Source: Schizosaccharomyces osmophilus
Lineage: Eukaryota > Ascomycota > Schizosaccharomycetes > Schizosaccharomycetales > Schizosaccharomycetaceae
Length of the DNA stretch: 64,000 bases
Assembly (NCBI RefSeq): GCF_027921745.1
Contig: NC_079238.1
Location: forward strand, 5,270,001 to 5,334,000
Reading direction: 5' to 3'
A program made the translations under genes and the position numbers. Positions 9,789 to 21,652 of the stretch are shown piece by piece; position 1 is the first letter of the stretch; each line of letters begins with the position of its first letter. The notes beneath the pieces are model-generated. The model was not told the origin of the DNA. It did no database searches and was given only the letters and a program-made list of their open reading frames with translations.

Positions 9789-12009
9789 TTAGTCGGCTGT
9801 TTCTTCAAGTGCTTGATTTGCAAAAAATTGAACATCTTCGTCGCCGTCCTTTGTAAGGTGTTCTAAAATAGGCAAAATTTCTTGTTGATATACATCGCCT
9901 TTCCCGTCCGACTTTAGTACAGGGCTCAAAACTTTCAAGGACTTAGCAACATTAAAACGAATATTAGGAATAGCATCTTTAGCCAGATGCTGCAATATGG
10001 GAAGAATTTGAGTCTCAATTACGGTCGCATTCAGCACCGGTGCAAGTTCCTATAAATTAGTTAGAATTGACCAAGTTATACAGTAAAAGAAATATATGTA
10101 ACGGCACACTTACACTAATAGCGAATATGGTAGTCATACGATACAGATAATTAGGATGTCCACGCATAGCCAGGAATTTTGGTATAATGGTTTTTGTAGC
10201 CCATTGTAAACCAAAAACCTCAGTAAGCTGCCGCAAGTTTTTAATGGCAGCTTCACGGATAGAATACACATGATCTTCAAGCCAAGCCATGCACAGATTT
10301 CCCATTTTCTCATTAAAAAATTCCACGCCTAACTGACGAGCTAACAATGGAATATATTCGATAATTGCAAGACGAACACGCCATTGCTTATCCTCGGCAA
10401 GGGTAACGATGGCAGGCAAAAGTGATTGAGACAATAATTCAATTCCGACAACTATATGATACGTTAACAAATAGGCCTAATTTTTGAATTTCCCTACCTT
10501 TATTGACAACTTCCAACTTTGAGATAATATTAAGACGAACTTCTGGGTTTTCATCCTTTAACAATTCCAAAAACATTGGTAAGAGACATTCAATTGTTCT
10601 AAACAAAGAAAAAATAGTTAGCATACGGACTAATGGTGTAAGGGTTGCATACTTTTCTTTTCCTAACTGAGGTGCGAGAGCACCAATATTCATTCCGAGA
10701 GCAGCACGGACGTGTTGCGCGGGGTCATTGATTAGATCTTGAAGAACAGGAATTATATCATCAAGAACTGTTTGTCGGTCTAAAAGTTCACAAATTCCAG
10801 GAATCTGAGTTGCAATGGCACGACGAACTTCTTGTTCGCTGTCTTTCATGAGTAGGATAAAGGGTTGGATAAGTTCATCTTTTATAATGTCGGGACCGAC
10901 AACCTTCGCAAGCTTCACAAAATTAGCAGCTACCATATAACGAGTTCTCCAGCTGCTGTCAGGGACAAACGACCTTAAAGGTTGAATCAAGTAGTGACGA
11001 ATATCGGAGTCGTCTTCCAACACCTTGGCCAGGGAAATCAGGATATCAAATGAAAGAAGACGGACGGAGTCTTGATCATCGTTAGAAAGAGAGTTGAAAA
11101 GTGGGATAAATTCATCAATGGCCTCCTGTTTTGAAATGAGAAGGATAAAATTTGCGCAGTTTGTGGCAGCAGGACGGCGAACCATAGGTGCTTCATCATG
11201 GCACAAGTGACTGAAGCTTTGACGGAGAGATACTTTAACAGCGGGGTTTTGAGATTGTGAATATGCTGCGCAATACAAACCAGCAGAAGAAGCACGGGAA
11301 GTAAACCATTCAGCTGTAGATAAGCGTTGTACTAAAGGCACAAAGTATTGCTCCAATTGTTCTTGAGACAAGTATTTGCAGACGTTATTTAAGGCCTCCA
11401 CAGACTTTTCACGCACAAGAGTTTCTTCGGTTGCAGCAAGGTTTTCCAAAGGTGATAGTAACACATGAGCATATTCAGGTCCTCCGACAAAGTCCACAAA
11501 ATTGCCTAATTGACCTGCTAAAGCAGATAAAACTTCATCTTCATCATCGATCGACTCTAATCAAAGGCATTAGTTTTCCTTCCAATTCAAATGTATTATT
11601 GTCTTATTTTTTTTGGAAAAGGAAAGAAAACAAGACAAAGATGTAAAGGGTCCCAGCATCTTTTCTTGCGGTTCCGAACACATCCTTCCATCAAGTCATC
11701 TTCCCAATTCCGACCAAAATTTCGTACAATTCAAGCATAAAACATACCGTCTAAAAATGGGATCAACTCATCGCGTGTACGTTCTGGTCCCAAAGCCAAA
11801 GCAATTGTTGATAACCGATTTAAGGCATTCAATCTGTAGGTAATTTCATCATGCTTTTCCATTGATTAACATCGTTTCACAAATATGTGTCAAATACCTT
11901 TAATTCATCAATTAAGACAGCAATGGGGTACAAATCGTTTCCTTGCTATTATCATTACCGTTAGTTCAGCAGCTCAAGAATCCCAATTTCTTACATCTTC
12001 TGTTTGCAT
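9789..12009 (-). CDS. paa1: Paa1, scaffold (A) subunit of protein phosphatase 2A
   Basis: Seven exons read on the minus strand: 12009-11995, 11945-11898, 11853-11748, 11556-10653, 10598-10498, 10451-10114 and 10049-9789. They give 590 aa, equal to the length I recall for S. pombe. The whole chain consists of HEAT repeats, e.g. [17 protein letters not shown] and [17 protein letters not shown], forming the scaffold that holds the catalytic and regulatory PP2A subunits. Exon 1 encodes only MQTED. Intron 4 (10652-10599, 54 nt) has no stop and keeps frame, so retention would insert 18 residues. The introns range from 44 to 191 nt. Assignment is certain from near-identity with the family. Confidence 0.97.
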
Positions 12010-13364
12010 TTTTAAGAAAGAAACAAACCGTCCTTTACAAGCCGGTAAATGAAGCGGTTAAAAGCAATTTTTCTCTTTTTAAAAGTTGAAGAGGGAAGAA
12101 GGTACGTTTGGTCCAAGACAGAGAAATCAAGAGCATGATGAAAACAAAAAGATAAACGAAATTTGGAAACATGAATATATAAAGAAAAATGTAATTTCAT
12201 AAAATCGACTGCATTAAATAATGTTGATGTATAAAAGAAGGAACTGTCGAAGCAAAGGTATTTGTTCTGAAAGCTAAGCAGAAACCATGTTCATTCTGAC
12301 TATAAGTTTAGTTTTCATGGATAGAATATGAAGAAAAAAAAATAAAAAAATCCTTGAAATGTCTTTGTCTTTTTTCCAATGACTGAAAGGGATGCCAGGG
12401 TGACAAGGTGAATCCAAGCTTCGCGAGTGTCTCCCTTCATTTTTCAATTGCTTTTCTTGGCTTATACATTTTTGAAAAAACAATTACATCTGTTTTTATG
12501 ATCAGGAAAAGCCGTTTCACTTTCCTTACCTGAAAAACCTAATTTTCTAATCTTCCAAGATGATAATATAATATTTGATACTCCTTGTTACTTTTTTGAA
12601 TGTAGTTTCACGACAAAGTTGAATTCGCAAGGCTCTAAGATGAATAAATAATGTTGAAACAAACGAAATCAGAACGAAGAGTTCTTTGGAAGAAAGAAAA
12701 ATGTCTCGCTTTCGCTCTGAAATGGTTCAGAACGCTCAAAGAATTTCTACTTACCTTTTGAGACAAACAGCAATGCATATGAAAACGAGCGTTCAACTTA
12801 TTTAAAAGGGGTTCTATTATCCAATTGTGAGTAAAAAAACATTTCTATTCTTTTCTTTTCTTTTCAACCAAAAAATCCCTTGCAAGACGTCGCACAGAAT
12901 TCAACCCATACAAGAGGAAGCGGCCTACCTGTAGAGCTGGGCTCAAAGGGACTAATTTTAAAGAGCATAAAAAGAGACAATAACTTTAGTAAGTAGTTTT
13001 CTTGATTGGATTCGCTATTGAATTTCCAAAAGCATCGTTCCATGTCCATGCACTCACCATATGAATCTTCCATTCCTAGACCACTCTCATACATCCCATA
13101 CTCGCATCGTTCCTTCCATTTGGAGACAGACGAAAGCATGAAGAACGTCTTTTCCATCTTTTTCAAGCAGAAATAACCATATCCAGTAACTTTGTTTACC
13201 TTATAGTGAAATTCATTCGACCACACTATCCTAATAGTTCCTGCATTACTGACTTGACTTTTGCCAAAAAATCGTTTGCTTGCAGTCTAGCAATTCTTGA
13301 CTGAATTGGGTGCCTTGAAAAGAAAAGGAAAGAGAACTTTTTTCAATTTGGTTAAGTCTTAGAC
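12010..13364. promoter_or_regulatory. Long divergent intergenic region, paa1 / PRELI-domain gene
   Basis: 1.36 kb with T/C-rich tracts. A minus-strand frame at 12864-13226 is open but lacks a good start and resembles nothing I know. An ATGATGA word near 12133 has no matching D box or stem. I see no supported gene. Confidence 0.5.
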
Positions 13365-13936
13365 ATGTCTGTTTGTAAAGATGAAAGCGAGTTTGATGCC
13401 CCTTGGGAAAAAGTTTCGTCGGCATGGTTGCGAAGGTACCCAAAGTATGTGCATGAAAATTGAAATTAGAAGATTTTCCGATCCGTATTAACGGCTTTAT
13501 TAGTCCTTATAGCTCTCACGTAGTGTCTTCCGATGTCTTAGAGCGATACATCGATGAAAAAGGCCGATTGCATACCGAACGACTTTTAGTTAAGCAAGGG
13601 AGAGTACCTCGATGGGCTTCGGAGTTCTTAAACGTGAGCAGATCTTACATTTTGGAAAGGTCCATAATCGACGCAAACAAGCGTGAACTCTTGAGTGAAA
13701 CCTTTAATATTGACCATCTCAAACTCCTGAAGGCCATGGAGTATAATCGATACCAACCTTCTGAAGAAGATAGCTCAAAAACTTCCATAACAACTTTAGC
13801 TCAATTTGCTTCTCCTTTACGGCTGGGTTTGGGGCGTCGGGTCCAAAAATATTGTCTGAAGCGCTTTCCAGAACAGCTGATCGGCTCCCGACGTGGTGTA
13901 TTATACGTTTTACAAAAACAAAAATCTATTTCTTAA
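13365..13936 (+). CDS. PRELI/MSF1 (Ups1/Ups2-like) mitochondrial lipid-transfer protein
   Basis: Two exons, 13365-13444 and 13504-13936, give 170 aa, and the 59-nt intron has a TATTAAC branch site. The spliced junction restores the family motif RYPN-PYSSHVVSSDVL, comparable with KYPNEISTHVIAVDVL of yeast Ups2. Other family hallmarks are RLHTERLLVKQGRVPRWA and a Trp/Tyr-rich first strand (APWEKVSSAWLRRY). PRELI-domain proteins work with a small Mdm35-type partner in the intermembrane space to carry phosphatidic acid or phosphatidylserine between mitochondrial membranes. Which lipid this one carries cannot be decided from sequence alone. There is no classical presequence, as is usual for the family. 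Confidence 0.88.
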
Positions 13937-14186
13937 AGCTCGCATATTCTTCTTCCTAATTTTTTGAGATATTTTGTCTTTACGCACCTTTTTCTTTTAA
14001 TGCCCATTGCTTGCAACTTATCCTAATCCATCAAGTACAAATTTCCCTTAATTTACGCTATACGACCGATTGTAAGCAACGAATTGAGGCATTGCAAATA
14101 ATCATATTCAAAGTTCACGCTAGACTTTCTTTTGGTACCATACATTTCACGTTCAGTTGACTTAATAAAATTAATTTAAGCATACA

Positions 14187-15530
14187 TTACAAGCTTTTCA
14201 TTTTGGTATACGCATCTGCCATACACCTCAAAAGAATGTCCATTCCTTGTCTTTGAGTAGCACTTATAGGTATAACACGTATCGATTGTCGTTTTTTCGA
14301 TACCACGTCTTTTAGGCTTTCGAGTTGTTTTTCGGCAGAAATATCTGCTTTGTTTGCGATTACTACTGACAATCTCTCCACAAGCTCGGGATTGTATTCT
14401 TCAAGTTCTTTCCAAAGCTGCTGAAATGCTTCAGTGCATGAAATCCTTGCTTTTGGAGATATGTCTATTACCATGCAAAGAAGTTTGGCCCTTTCGATGT
14501 GACGTAGAAACTCAAACCCAAGTCCACGGCCATCGCTAGCTCCCTCAATGAGTCCTGGAATATCTGCCAAACGGAAGCTCACAGGAATATGATTATCAGA
14601 GATTACACGGACCGTTCCCAAATGTGGTTGCAGCGTTGTAAATTCATAATCTCCTACAGTAGAGCTTGCCCTTGTCAAAGAATTCAATAAAGTACTTTTT
14701 CCTGCATTTGGAAGCCCTACCAAGCCAATATCACACAAAGTTTTCAGCTCCAATTCAAAAACCTTCGACTGTCCCTTCAGTCCTTTAGTTGCAAACTTGG
14801 GAGATCGATTTTTTTCGCTCAAAAAATGTACATTTCCAAAGCCGCCAATGCCGCCTTGGCATAGAATTCTCGGTTTACCATCATCATCCATCAAATTATA
14901 TTTTATCGGGTACGTATTTATAGGAGGAGACTTACTATAAAAAAGCTCTTGTGCTTGCCTTTCGGCTTCATCTTCAAAAGATGGACCATCCAAGGCTAGT
15001 TTAGGTAATCTTTCATTACCTGGTCGCTGGACCCATTGAACTGGATAATTATGACTCTGTTCTTCTTCTTCATTCAAATTTTGGATTTCTTTAACAATAG
15101 TTCCTGGTGGAACATAGATAATTGAAGAGGACCCTAAGCTACCATGGCAATTTCCTCCTTTGCCATTCGTTCCAGCAGTCGCCTTATAATGGCTCAATAA
15201 ATGTGATAAATTATTAAAAGTTCCTGGCCTGGTAGCAATGTACACTGATCCTCCATCACCTCCATTCCCTCCGTCAGCTGGCCCATATGGTACAAACTTT
15301 TCCCGACCAAATGAAGAGCATCCAGCACCGCCGGTGCCACCTTTCACTTTGATTATAACTTTGTCTTTAAATTTCTGAGTTACAATTAGTCATCTAGATT
15401 CATGAAGTTCTGCTGTTCCACCTTTGGGTGGCCGTACCTGCTGTGTAGCAAATGCTCGAGCCCATGATTGCAATCCGCCCAGATTAATGAGCCTTCGTCC
15501 ATGAATGAACATTAAGTTTCCAAAAATCAT
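14187..15530 (-). CDS. mtg2: Obg/CgtA-family mitochondrial GTPase (Mtg2-like)
   Basis: Two exons (15530-15438 and 15374-14187; 63-nt intron) give 426 aa. Exon 1 encodes a short Arg-rich, acid-free N-terminus (MIFGNLMFIHGRRLINLGG), a likely mitochondrial presequence. The Gly-rich Obg fold follows (KGGTGGAGCSSFGREKF, YGPADGGNGGDGG). The G domain then shows the P-loop GLPNAGKST, DIPGLIEGASDGRG (G3) and ANKADIS (NKxD). Obg proteins assist assembly of the large ribosomal subunit, and the yeast Mtg2 does this in mitochondria. The Obg domain carries an acidic insert around residues 100-170 that is not part of the core fold. Mitochondrial location is inferred. Confidence 0.92.
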
Positions 15531-15858
15531 TATTATCAGGTCTAGATATTTCGTATTTTAATATTCCAAACCCATTATACTTCCACCTGGTTGTGAGTAG
15601 ACAGTATAAAATCAAGGGTTGATGGTGTATTCATTCTTATTATTCATGGAGCTCTCTTTGAACGTTCTCTTCAGCTTTGTAAACAATAAAAACAATTCTA
15701 CTAAGTTTTTATTTTGAATATATAATTTTGGTTGCTCATATTTAAAATCCTACATGAGATTATCTACGACTGGTCTTCAGACAGCATTCTTTTACAGTAT
15801 GAGATGAAAATATAAAGGTGTTATCGAGATTTAAAGCTAAGTAATTCTTCCCTTCTGC
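15531..15858. other. Intergenic region, tpp2 end / mtg2 start
   Basis: Promoter of the mtg2-like gene and terminator of tpp2, both on the minus strand. Nothing else is evident. Confidence 0.5.
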
Positions 15859-18800
15859 TTAAAATAATTCATAACCGTAAGGAGGAATTCTTTTTACGGA
15901 ATTAACTTTCGATACATCGAGCCAGAATGTCCAGCCCAATTTCTGCAACAAGTCTTTTTCTTCGTCAAAAAGCTTAGCAATGTCTGACTTTCCAGAATTG
16001 CCGTTCTCATTAATTTGTTTCATTAAAGCCTTCAAGGCTAAACCATATTGAGGCAAGCTCTTATAATAGTCCTTTTTAATTACTGCAACACGAGAATCAG
16101 AATCTTCTAACCAATTCAACAACAATTGATAAGACTTGCAATAACCATCTGCGTCTTTGCTAGGTTGCTTAGCATATAAAGAACACTTCACTTCAAGAGC
16201 TTTGATGAAGGCATCCTTTTGCATGGCGGTGCTCTTTTCCAAAATAGTGTCCTTTGGAATAGTGTCATCAACCTTCTTTTGACTGCTGTAATAACGGGAA
16301 AGCGCCTCTTGATCAATAAGGGACAAAATGGATTCAGCAACGGATAGACGTTCATTGTCTTCCTTGGCAGTATCCAATCTTGCAAGTTGAACTTCCAAGC
16401 TGTTCTTATAAGTAGATTGGAGGTATTTCAAGTGCTTATCTTTATCGGTACCTTCCAATTTAGATAGGAGGTCGACTTGCAACTGAACCAAATTAGGAGT
16501 CTCCTTGGTAGAGGAAGGCTTCTCAATGGGCTTTGAAGAAGGAATTAAGGATACAGGAACGGATGCTTTATCACAGTCATTAAATTTCAGAGTACCAGTA
16601 AGCACGGACTTGTCGTTAATTTCAGAAGGATATTCTTCAATCTCTGTACCAACAACAAAGCTCTTTACGATATTGGCTTCAACAACTGCTCGATCAAAAC
16701 TTTCCTTTTTATTGTCACAAAAGTCTATGTGGTCAGAGTAAAGTGGAAGAGTGATCGATTTTTTCAACTTTTTAGTTAATTTCATAGTCAAGTTTTTGAA
16801 TCTTTCTAGCTTGATTGGGTCCACGCTTAATAATTGTATTTTATACACATATTCACCTTTTTCAAGGGAATGGGATGATGCGTACATATCACCATAGTGA
16901 ACTCTTTGCTTCTGAGAATCGAAAATCATGAAAAATATTCCATTAAAACCATTGTCGTACATGTTATGTGGAACAGAAAAATCTGCTGTCAAATCAAGCT
17001 TATCCTCCACTGTCAATGGATAGGTGTTAATCAATTCAAACAACTGCTGATTATCTGGAAGTATATCTCGTTCACCAAGAGGTTGTATTACAGATTCAGT
17101 TGGCTTGTAAGATTCGGTAAATTTATCAAGAGAAATCTCAGGCTTAAACTTCTCTCGACGAACGCTGATGCAATCAAGGCGTTCAAGTCCTTTATTGCCA
17201 TGAAGTGTAATTTCACTTCCGTTCAAAATTTGAATACCATGGAAATTAACATCAATATCCAAAGTCATAGGTTCCAAAGAAGACCACCATTGTGCCATGC
17301 AAAGCTCAAGGGTATGTGTATCGTGAATGGGTACTAGTTTATTAGTCACTTCATTATCCGATACGGACATTATAAGTTCTGTGGATGCATCCTTGAGTTT
17401 TGTCTGTGGCAGAGTCTGATTGGTACTAATCCAAAGCATATTGGAGGACTCTAAAGGTGAAACGGCCTTGACGCGAATTTCAGCATAAGTAGCTCCCTTA
17501 GGGGGTACAAGGAAATTACGACGAATCAATGTTGGCTCGAAGGAGACATCACGAAGAGAAAAGTTTGCATTTACTACTGTAGATGGTTTCATGACCGTTA
17601 CAGGAATTTCAAACAAACAACGTCGAGAAGCTTTAGTAGCTTCAAAAGCCTTCACTTTACCGAAATGGAAGCCAGTAGTTAAAACGGTAGGATCGACACG
17701 TACAGAAATAGCTCTTCCTGTTCCAGCCATCATCACGTACTCTGGAGCTTGAATCCAAGGTTGCGTTGTCGCAAGAGAAATTTGTACTTCAAATTGAGAT
17801 TTAGCTGCTTCTTCTCCTTCTTCGAACTTGGGAGCAACAGTAAATGTGTGACGGGAAGGACTAGCAAGGTCAGCCATCTCACGAAGATAAACACCACGTT
17901 TGCTATTCCCAAAATTTCCTTTAATTGTGAATGAGCGCGAAGAAGCAGCTTCTGCATCAGACTCCGTCAAGTAACTATAGGCGGTATCGACTTGTAACAT
18001 TCCAGCCTCAAATTCATCTCGCACATCCTTCGATGTGTACATGACCGCTTTCTTAACACCAGAAGCAGTGTATGCAATATTTTGAGCCTTAAGTGCTGAC
18101 AAAATTAACGCAATACCACCACATGCTGAAGGAGAAGACATACTAGTTCCATTCATTAACTGGCTGTTTTGTAAGGAATAAGGAGGGACAGACGTAATGG
18201 CGCCGCCAGGTGCATAGATAGATACGCCAGTATCACCGTCTAGAGTAGGACCACGGGAACACCAGGTATATGGAGTATCACGCACATTTGAAAGAAGACT
18301 GTATTGGGCTTGCATCATGCTTCCAGTGACATATGCGCCTACTGAAATAACATCGGTCGTAGTTCCACCAGGGGCGCCGACAGTGGTATAAGCAGGTCCA
18401 TTATTACCAGCAGAAGAGACAATTATGACATTCCTTTTGCCAGAAAGCTCATCGCGAAGAAGCTCAACAACTCTTCCCTTATCACAAACACCAGCATCTT
18501 CTCCAAAACTAATGTTAATGATATCAACTTCGTTTTTTACAATTTCCGTGCATGCACGAGAAAAAGCATGACTTGTTTCTAAAGAATCTAATCTTCCATC
18601 ACCAATCATTAGTGAGACAAGTCGACATCCAGGTGCGGCACCATTCAGATCTGGCTTTTCAGGATGATGAGCACCAATGATACCACCAACATGAGTCCCA
18701 TGAGTTCCGCTAACAGCGACTAAGGAAGTAACATTACCATTGTCATAAACATGAACACCGTAGCTTAGTAAATCTTTGGATCCAAAAGTGTTCCATTCCT

Positions 18801-19686
18801 GAGCAACCGAGAACGGACGAAGAGGTTTTTGCTCAGTCAAATCACCGGACTGACTTGCGTCCACGACAACATGCCAGTGCTCGCCATCATGAAACGTAAC
18901 GATATCATAAAGAGGACCATTCTTTTCAAACTTTTCACCAAATTCCTTTAGGCATTCGATGCGAGCTTCTAGCTCTTTCAATTTCAATAATTTGTCTTTG
19001 TCGGTAGGAATTTCGGGGGTTTCAGCTTTAAACTTTGCATATTCTTCAGTAGTTTCTTGTAAAAGTTTTCGATTGTTCTTGTTCATATCTTCCGTCTCCA
19101 ATCCTTGAAGACGCTTTCGTAAATCACTAGGGAAAAAGTCATAACCAAATTTGCATCCAACCCTCCATTTCTTGCTAGGGTTCTTCCATTTTTTTGAAAG
19201 TTTCAATGTTCTTCCAGAACGTCCTTGAACACTAATATATTCATTAGATGTACCATTATCAAGGGATTCCACTTCAAGTGATGTATCAACATCTCCTGCT
19301 CCGGTGCAATCAACGACATTTTTAAATTTGGCTTCTCCGGTACTCGTGAGGGAAAGCCCAGGCGCACCAGGATCCACACCTGTATCTAAGATACCCACAG
19401 TAACGCCTCGTCCATCATACTCTGGGTACTTCTTCAAGAACTCAAAAGCCTGAGTTTCATGCTTAGGTACTACACCATCAAAGGGAAAATAGTTACCAGA
19501 AAAATCTGAAGGGATCATAGATGTATTGTATTGTCGAGAAAAGTAAAAACTCCGCGGTTTACAGGGTCGGAAGAATGATATGGTAGAAGAGAAGATGGTC
19601 TGAGGTGCATTTTTTATATGTAATCTTATCTCCCAAAAACCCCTTGAAGCAACAAAAAATGGGTTTGCAATTCTAGAAAATTGCAT
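15859..19686 (-). CDS. tpp2: Tripeptidyl-peptidase II (giant subtilisin-type serine protease)
   Basis: A single exon of 1275 aa, close to usual TPP2 length. TPP II removes tripeptides from the N-termini of peptides made by the proteasome. The subtilase triad is complete: Asp101 in [13 protein letters not shown], His329 in [10 protein letters not shown], Ser515 in [13 protein letters not shown]; the oxyanion Asn is near 428 (SAGNNGPA). A ~200-residue insert between Asp and His (about 120-320) is normal for TPP2. The conserved human-like start ([18 protein letters not shown]) begins near residue 67; before it lie ~56 residues rich in Arg, Ser and aromatics with few acids, and a Met at 57. This extension looks like a targeting sequence and is discussed as a finding. 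Confidence 0.95.
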   Translation of the reverse strand: MQFSRIANPFFVASRGFWEIRLHIKNAPQTIFSSTISFFRPCKPRSFYFSRQYNTSMIPSDFSGNYFPFDGVVPKHETQAFEFLKKYPEYDGRGVTVGILDTGVDPGAPGLSLTSTGEAKFKNVVDCTGAGDVDTSLEVESLDNGTSNEYISVQGRSGRTLKLSKKWKNPSKKWRVGCKFGYDFFPSDLRKRLQGLETEDMNKNNRKLLQETTEEYAKFKAETPEIPTDKDKLLKLKELEARIECLKEFGEKFEKNGPLYDIVTFHDGEHWHVVVDASQSGDLTEQKPLRPFSVAQEWNTFGSKDLLSYGVHVYDNGNVTSLVAVSGTHGTHVGGIIGAHHPEKPDLNGAAPGCRLVSLMIGDGRLDSLETSHAFSRACTEIVKNEVDIINISFGEDAGVCDKGRVVELLRDELSGKRNVIIVSSAGNNGPAYTTVGAPGGTTTDVISVGAYVTGSMMQAQYSLLSNVRDTPYTWCSRGPTLDGDTGVSIYAPGGAITSVPPYSLQNSQLMNGTSMSSPSACGGIALILSALKAQNIAYTASGVKKAVMYTSKDVRDEFEAGMLQVDTAYSYLTESDAEAASSRSFTIKGNFGNSKRGVYLREMADLASPSRHTFTVAPKFEEGEEAAKSQFEVQISLATTQPWIQAPEYVMMAGTGRAISVRVDPTVLTTGFHFGKVKAFEATKASRRCLFEIPVTVMKPSTVVNANFSLRDVSFEPTLIRRNFLVPPKGATYAEIRVKAVSPLESSNMLWISTNQTLPQTKLKDASTELIMSVSDNEVTNKLVPIHDTHTLELCMAQWWSSLEPMTLDIDVNFHGIQILNGSEITLHGNKGLERLDCISVRREKFKPEISLDKFTESYKPTESVIQPLGERDILPDNQQLFELINTYPLTVEDKLDLTADFSVPHNMYDNGFNGIFFMIFDSQKQRVHYGDMYASSHSLEKGEYVYKIQLLSVDPIKLERFKNLTMKLTKKLKKSITLPLYSDHIDFCDNKKESFDRAVVEANIVKSFVVGTEIEEYPSEINDKSVLTGTLKFNDCDKASVPVSLIPSSKPIEKPSSTKETPNLVQLQVDLLSKLEGTDKDKHLKYLQSTYKNSLEVQLARLDTAKEDNERLSVAESILSLIDQEALSRYYSSQKKVDDTIPKDTILEKSTAMQKDAFIKALEVKCSLYAKQPSKDADGYCKSYQLLLNWLEDSDSRVAVIKKDYYKSLPQYGLALKALMKQINENGNSGKSDIAKLFDEEKDLLQKLGWTFWLDVSKVNSVKRIPPYGYELF

Positions 19687-20059
19687 CTATAAAGATTACT
19701 TGCTCTGCACTTAAAAGAGGGTATATTCACCAGGGACCGATCGTAGTCGTTGGTAAGAATCCACACTCTGACTACAACTGGGTGTGTCGGGAATCGAGAT
19801 TAAACGCTTTTTCTTTTTGATTTTTTTATAACTATTATTACTAACTATAACGGCTTACAATGTTCAGAATGCCTTCTACGTTTGACGCCATGAAAGAACG
19901 GACAATGCAATGGAATATCTTGCAAAATGTAAATGTTGAGCTAAAATAATTTAATTACGTTTAAATTAATATGTATCTAGTAAAAACAAAACGAGGCCAA
20001 AATAAAAGTCTAATTGCTTCTTCCTTCTTGTATTATTTATTGTAGACCCATAAACCAAC
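19687..20059. other. Intergenic region, Gid4-domain gene end / tpp2 start
   Basis: tpp2 promoter and terminator of the next minus-strand gene. A 29-codon ATG frame on the plus strand (19860-19949) is present but unsupported. Confidence 0.45.
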
Positions 20060-21652
20060 TTAAAGAAATGTACAGGCGGGAGAAAAGCTACAGTTCTTCG
20101 GATACAAATCGAGCGGTTGCGAACATGCAGTATTATGTGGGTCATAATAGTATCCTTGGACGTTGCCAGTTGCTCTTGACAAACAACAAAAGTAGAAGCC
20201 CGAGATTTTGTAGTTAGAGCGATCCACTTGATTTCCCAAGTATAATATATCTTTCCATCTCATAAAAATATACTTGTCACAAACTTTAGATAACTTTTTA
20301 CCATCGGTGATAATATCAAGGAACATATCTGTATCCATGCTTTGAAAGGGAGATAGTTTGCGCCAAAAACAAATATCAACCTCTAAGGGAGCGCCCCATT
20401 TTTCTGTAGCAAAATTCTTATTTTCAGAAAAATCGAGTATTTCACCACTCCAGGCTGTAGAAATCGAAGAAGAACGACTCTCCGGATTTTGCGGATAAGC
20501 ATCTAATTGACCTTCAAGTTGCATCTTTTTGTAGTCCACCAAATGAATAGATACATCGACAATCCAGCGATCCTTTGGATTGGTGGTCGAAGGCAGTCCA
20601 CTGATAGAGTGACATCCTTCTAGTTGAGTGCCTTGGAAAACAGAACCACTGCGGAGCCACCAAGAAGGAGAAAGAAATCTGACCCGTTTCTTCGTCCGCC
20701 GAGATTTACGCAGTAGATGCAATCGTTTGTGCCTGGAAAAGAGAGAATTTAAAGAGTTTTTTCTTGGAACGTTATTTCTGGAAATAGATCGCGAGGAATT
20801 ACCGCTTCCACTAAACTCGCGACCTGCCAAGCTGTTCAGATATGATAGCGCTGAATTCTGCAACGAATTACGGAAATTCTCTAGCGGATGAGCTTGAGAA
20901 GCTGTTTCATTTGACGAAGAACTACCACTGCTCAGAGAGTTGTGTTCGGAACGGTGTCCAACCGTATGCTGATGTTGATTATTAATGAGAGAAAAAGAGC
21001 GATGAGGGGAAATAGGACGTGAATTGTTTTCATGTGAAAAGAAAGACTGTGATGATTCATTACGCTCGGAGGGAAGAGGGGGAGTAGGGGAAATCGAAAA
21101 TGGTGGCCTTAAAGTCACTGGCTCAGCTCTTTGATCTCTGGGGGATATAGACGATAAACCTAAACTGGCATCCCGATGATCGTTAGCTTGCAGATATCGA
21201 TTCAACCGTAAGACACGATCAACTAGTCTTTCCGTGTGTGAAGAAAAAAGGGCAGGTAAAGGCAATGCTTCGTCGTAATTCATTTCAGTGAGCATTTCAA
21301 TCCATTCAGGAAGATTTCTTCTTGAAATTCGAGTGGCATTGCTTCGAGAGAGACCTACCGACCTTCGAGATTGTCTATGACTTGGATGAGGGAACGACGA
21401 AAAATTGGATGAAGCTCCATCTGGTCGTGGCAAAGATTGAGAATTCAATGAATCTTGTGAAGATGGTCTAGTATTCAGCATCGATGCTGATGATATGTGA
21501 TTGTTAGAATTTCGCCGACTCCGTTGATTTAAGGAAGGATGACCTCGATGAAAAAACTGTGAATTATACCAATCGGGATTGGAGTCATAGAAACTTGGCT
21601 CATGCGTAAAGGAAGCGACACTTTCAGGTAAATTAGACAGAGGACGCGGCAT
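20060..21652 (-). CDS. Vid24/Gid4-domain protein, likely GID E3 ligase substrate receptor
   Basis: I start the gene at the first ATG (21652), giving 530 aa; the open frame continues 21 codons upstream but only from a TTG. The N-terminal ~320 residues are Ser/Arg/His-rich and disordered. The C-terminal part is a Vid24/Gid4 beta-barrel: GSVFQGTQLEGCHSISG corresponds to the family's GSRFVGTQQSG strand, followed by VDVSIHLVDYKKMQLEGQLDAY, FSGEILDF-type (WSGEILDFSENKNF), YIFMRWKDIL and SGFYFCCLSRATGNVQGYYY. Gid4 proteins recognise N-terminal proline degrons for the GID/CTLH ubiquitin ligase. The long disordered N-terminus is unlike budding-yeast Gid4. Substrates here are unknown. Confidence 0.85.
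   Translation of the reverse strand: MPRPLSNLPESVASFTHEPSFYDSNPDWYNSQFFHRGHPSLNQRSRRNSNNHISSASMLNTRPSSQDSLNSQSLPRPDGASSNFSSFPHPSHRQSRRSVGLSRSNATRISRRNLPEWIEMLTEMNYDEALPLPALFSSHTERLVDRVLRLNRYLQANDHRDASLGLSSISPRDQRAEPVTLRPPFSISPTPPLPSERNESSQSFFSHENNSRPISPHRSFSLINNQHQHTVGHRSEHNSLSSGSSSSNETASQAHPLENFRNSLQNSALSYLNSLAGREFSGSGNSSRSISRNNVPRKNSLNSLFSRHKRLHLLRKSRRTKKRVRFLSPSWWLRSGSVFQGTQLEGCHSISGLPSTTNPKDRWIVDVSIHLVDYKKMQLEGQLDAYPQNPESRSSSISTAWSGEILDFSENKNFATEKWGAPLEVDICFWRKLSPFQSMDTDMFLDIITDGKKLSKVCDKYIFMRWKDILYLGNQVDRSNYKISGFYFCCLSRATGNVQGYYYDPHNTACSQPLDLYPKNCSFSPACTFL

Noticed and set aside
12133-12300. ATGATGA word as a C box in the paa1 upstream region
   Set aside because: The nearest CTGA words are over 120 nt away and no flanking stem forms.
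12864-13226. 120-codon minus-strand frame between paa1 and the PRELI-domain gene
   Set aside because: It begins at GTG; from its first ATG only 97 codons remain. The composition is odd (many Met, Cys, Trp) and it resembles no family I know.
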